Shown here: in pieces, positions 41,209 to 42,214 of the stretch | Numbering within the stretch: position 1 is the stretch's first letter | Layout: each line of letters opens with the position of its first letter | Assembly (NCBI GenBank): GCA_947570625.1 | Contig: CANOUP010000017.1 | Span: 1-42,214 of the forward strand | Direction of reading: 5' to 3' | Length of the DNA: 42,214 bases | From: an uncultured Clostridia bacterium | Lineage (GTDB): Bacteria > Bacillota > Clostridia > Christensenellales > Borkfalkiaceae | Position numbers and translations under genes: made by a program | The notes under the pieces: generated by a model | What the model was told of the DNA's origin: nothing | Databases searched by the model: none | The model's input: only the letters and a program-made list of their open reading frames with translations

Positions 41209-41577
41209 TTAAAGAACTTCGGGTGCGAGAGAGATTATTTTCATATAGTTCTTCTCTCTGAGTTCTCTTGCTATCGGTCCGAAGATACGCGTTCCGCGCG
41301 GCTCCTGGTTGTTTCCGATTATTACTGCGGCGTTGTCATCGAATCTGATGAACGTGCCGTCGTCGCGTCTGATGCCTTTTGAAGTGCGTACGATTACCGC
41401 TTTGACTACTTCGCCCTTTTTGACGGCGCCGCCGGGGTTTGCCGTCTTGACGGAGCATACGATAACGTCGCCGATGTTCGCGGTCTTTCTGAACGAACCG
41501 CCGAGCACCTTAATACACATAAGCTCTTTCGCGCCGCTGTTGTCCGCGGCTTTGAGCCTTGTCTGAGGTTGTATCAT
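41209..41577 (-). CDS. rplN: 50S ribosomal protein L14
   Basis: 122 residues: [27 protein letters not shown] start and [28 protein letters not shown] end, the L14 signatures. GGAGAG precedes the ATG. Separated from rpsQ by a 253-nt structured spacer. Confidence 0.98.
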   Translation of the reverse strand: MIQPQTRLKAADNSGAKELMCIKVLGGSFRKTANIGDVIVCSVKTANPGGAVKKGEVVKAVIVRTSKGIRRDDGTFIRFDDNAAVIIGNNQEPRGTRIFGPIARELREKNYMKIISLAPEVL

Positions 41578-41830
41578 AAAAACTCTCCTATTTTTGAACT
41601 TACAACTTTTTTATTTTTCGCAGAGGATTGCGCCGCGCCCACATAAGCGGGGTGAGTATCCCGCTCTCCATTGAGTGCCGGAAACACAATCATGCTGTGC
41701 TGTTTTTCCATAAACTTCGGAGATACGAGCAGAACGAGGCGCGCGAGGAAAACCCGAAGGAGTTTACATTGACGTAAATGACTGAGGGTTGCCGCAGCGC
41801 AACAACGTTATGCGACATATATACGAAGTT
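41578..41830 (-). other. 253-nt structured spacer between rpsQ and rplN
   Basis: No supportable ORF. Hairpins seen: AACCC (41751-41755) with GGGTT (41786-41790), enclosing AGT/ACT and TTTAC/GTAAA around 41763-41778; AGCGGG (41646-41651) with CCCGCT (41660-41665); CACA/TGTG near 41686-41700. The block with GAGGCGCGCGAGGAAAACCC and a downstream ATGACTGAGGGTT resembles a repeated element I associate with other clostridial genomes, but only one copy is in the window. No terminator T-run on the minus strand. Confidence 0.55.
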
Positions 41831-42088
41831 TTACTTAGCTTTTTCGATAATTTCCGCCACGCGCCAGTTCTTATCCTTCGACAATTTGCGCGTTTCGACT
41901 ATTCTTACCGTATCGCCTTCGCCGCACTCGTTCTTTTCGTCGTGCGCCTTGAAGCGGGTGGTTCTTGTAATCGTCTTTTTATAGAGAGGGTGTTTACGGT
42001 TTTCTCTGACCGCGACTACGACCGTCTTGTCCATTTTGTCCGAAACTACGATTCCCACTCTCTCTTTACGGAGATTTCTTTCTTCCAT
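41831..42088 (-). CDS. rpsQ: 30S ribosomal protein S17
   Basis: 85 residues: [47 protein letters not shown], then [24 protein letters not shown], the S17 OB fold. GGAGAA before the ATG; 10 nt after rpmC. Confidence 0.98.
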   Translation of the reverse strand: MEERNLRKERVGIVVSDKMDKTVVVAVRENRKHPLYKKTITRTTRFKAHDEKNECGEGDTVRIVETRKLSKDKNWRVAEIIEKAK

Positions 42089-42098
42089 TTTGTTCTCC

Positions 42099-42214
42099 TT
42101 ATGCCTTCAACTGTCTTGCACGGATAACCGTGTTTACGCGGGCGATATCCTTTTTGACGAGGTTTATCGACAGGGGGTTTTCAAGCTGACCGCTTGCATG
42201 ACGGAAACGAAGAT
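42099..42214 (-). CDS. rpmC: 50S ribosomal protein L29, N-terminus cut by window edge
   Basis: The last 37 codons are visible: [37 protein letters not shown] in part, matching the L29 pattern LRFQxAxGQLENxxRIxxVRKDIARxxTVxxER. The stop is at 42101-42099. Next gene upstream of rpsQ in the canonical S10 operon order. Confidence 0.95.
   Translation of the reverse strand, partial: LRFRHASGQLENPLSINLVKKDIARVNTVIRARQLKA

Overview
The window looks like chromosomal DNA of a low-to-moderate GC Gram-positive bacterium of the Clostridia, perhaps an uncultured gut lineage. This rests on the S10-spc-alpha ribosomal gene order, a KOW-domain protein between map and infA, zinc-binding S14, L31 and S4, a zinc-lid adenylate kinase, an rpmE / DUF1385 / prmC / prfA order, and strong GGAGG ribosome-binding sites with TTGACA-17-TATAAT promoters. 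Taxonomy is inferred from gene content only. No rRNA, tRNA, CRISPR array, transposase or integrase was seen.

Left end (1-7.7 kb): a leftward, AT-rich defence operon behind one good promoter (about 7631-7659) and a perfect 21-bp palindrome (7663-7683). In transcription order it holds a three-helix membrane protein, a TIR-like protein, a small XRE-type HTH protein, HsdM, a DUF2971 protein, HsdS and HsdR (runs off the left edge after 833 codons). The membrane/TIR pair in front of a type I restriction-modification system is the best candidate for an uncharacterised defence module.

7.7-12.9 kb: a tight leftward operon trpS - DUF5685 - degenerate J-domain/TPR protein with a cysteine-string tail - membrane protein - second TPR protein with a cysteine-rich tail - rlmD. 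The four middle genes form an uncharacterised, cysteine-rich module.

12.9-18 kb: a probable plus-strand structured small RNA with its own promoter and terminator (about 13002-13171), a truncated ORF, threonine synthase, a small P-loop protein, an aspartate-type aminotransferase, a DUF559 protein, three copies of a palindromic repeat, and a divergent XRE regulator / small Cys protein pair whose two promoters carry twin operators and appear to make leaderless mRNAs.

18-26.8 kb: ferrous iron uptake (two FeoA, FeoB, a Cys-rich FeoB-associated peptide), two membrane proteins sharing an operator with a divergent TetR regulator, a DtxR-type metal regulator, prfA, a DUF1385-PrmC fusion, and rpmE.

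26.9-30.5 kb: on the plus strand, a zinc-type dehydrogenase lacking catalytic zinc ligands, a cardiolipin synthase and a YfcE-like phosphodiesterase; then a small leftward membrane protein.

30.5-42.2 kb: the leftward spc/alpha ribosomal operons from rpmC (cut at the right edge) to rplQ, including secY, adk, map, infA and rpoA, closed by a strong terminator. It is conventional except for two structured non-coding spacers (rpsQ-rplN and rpsM-rpmJ), an L17 with an internal insertion and an L24 with a charged tail.
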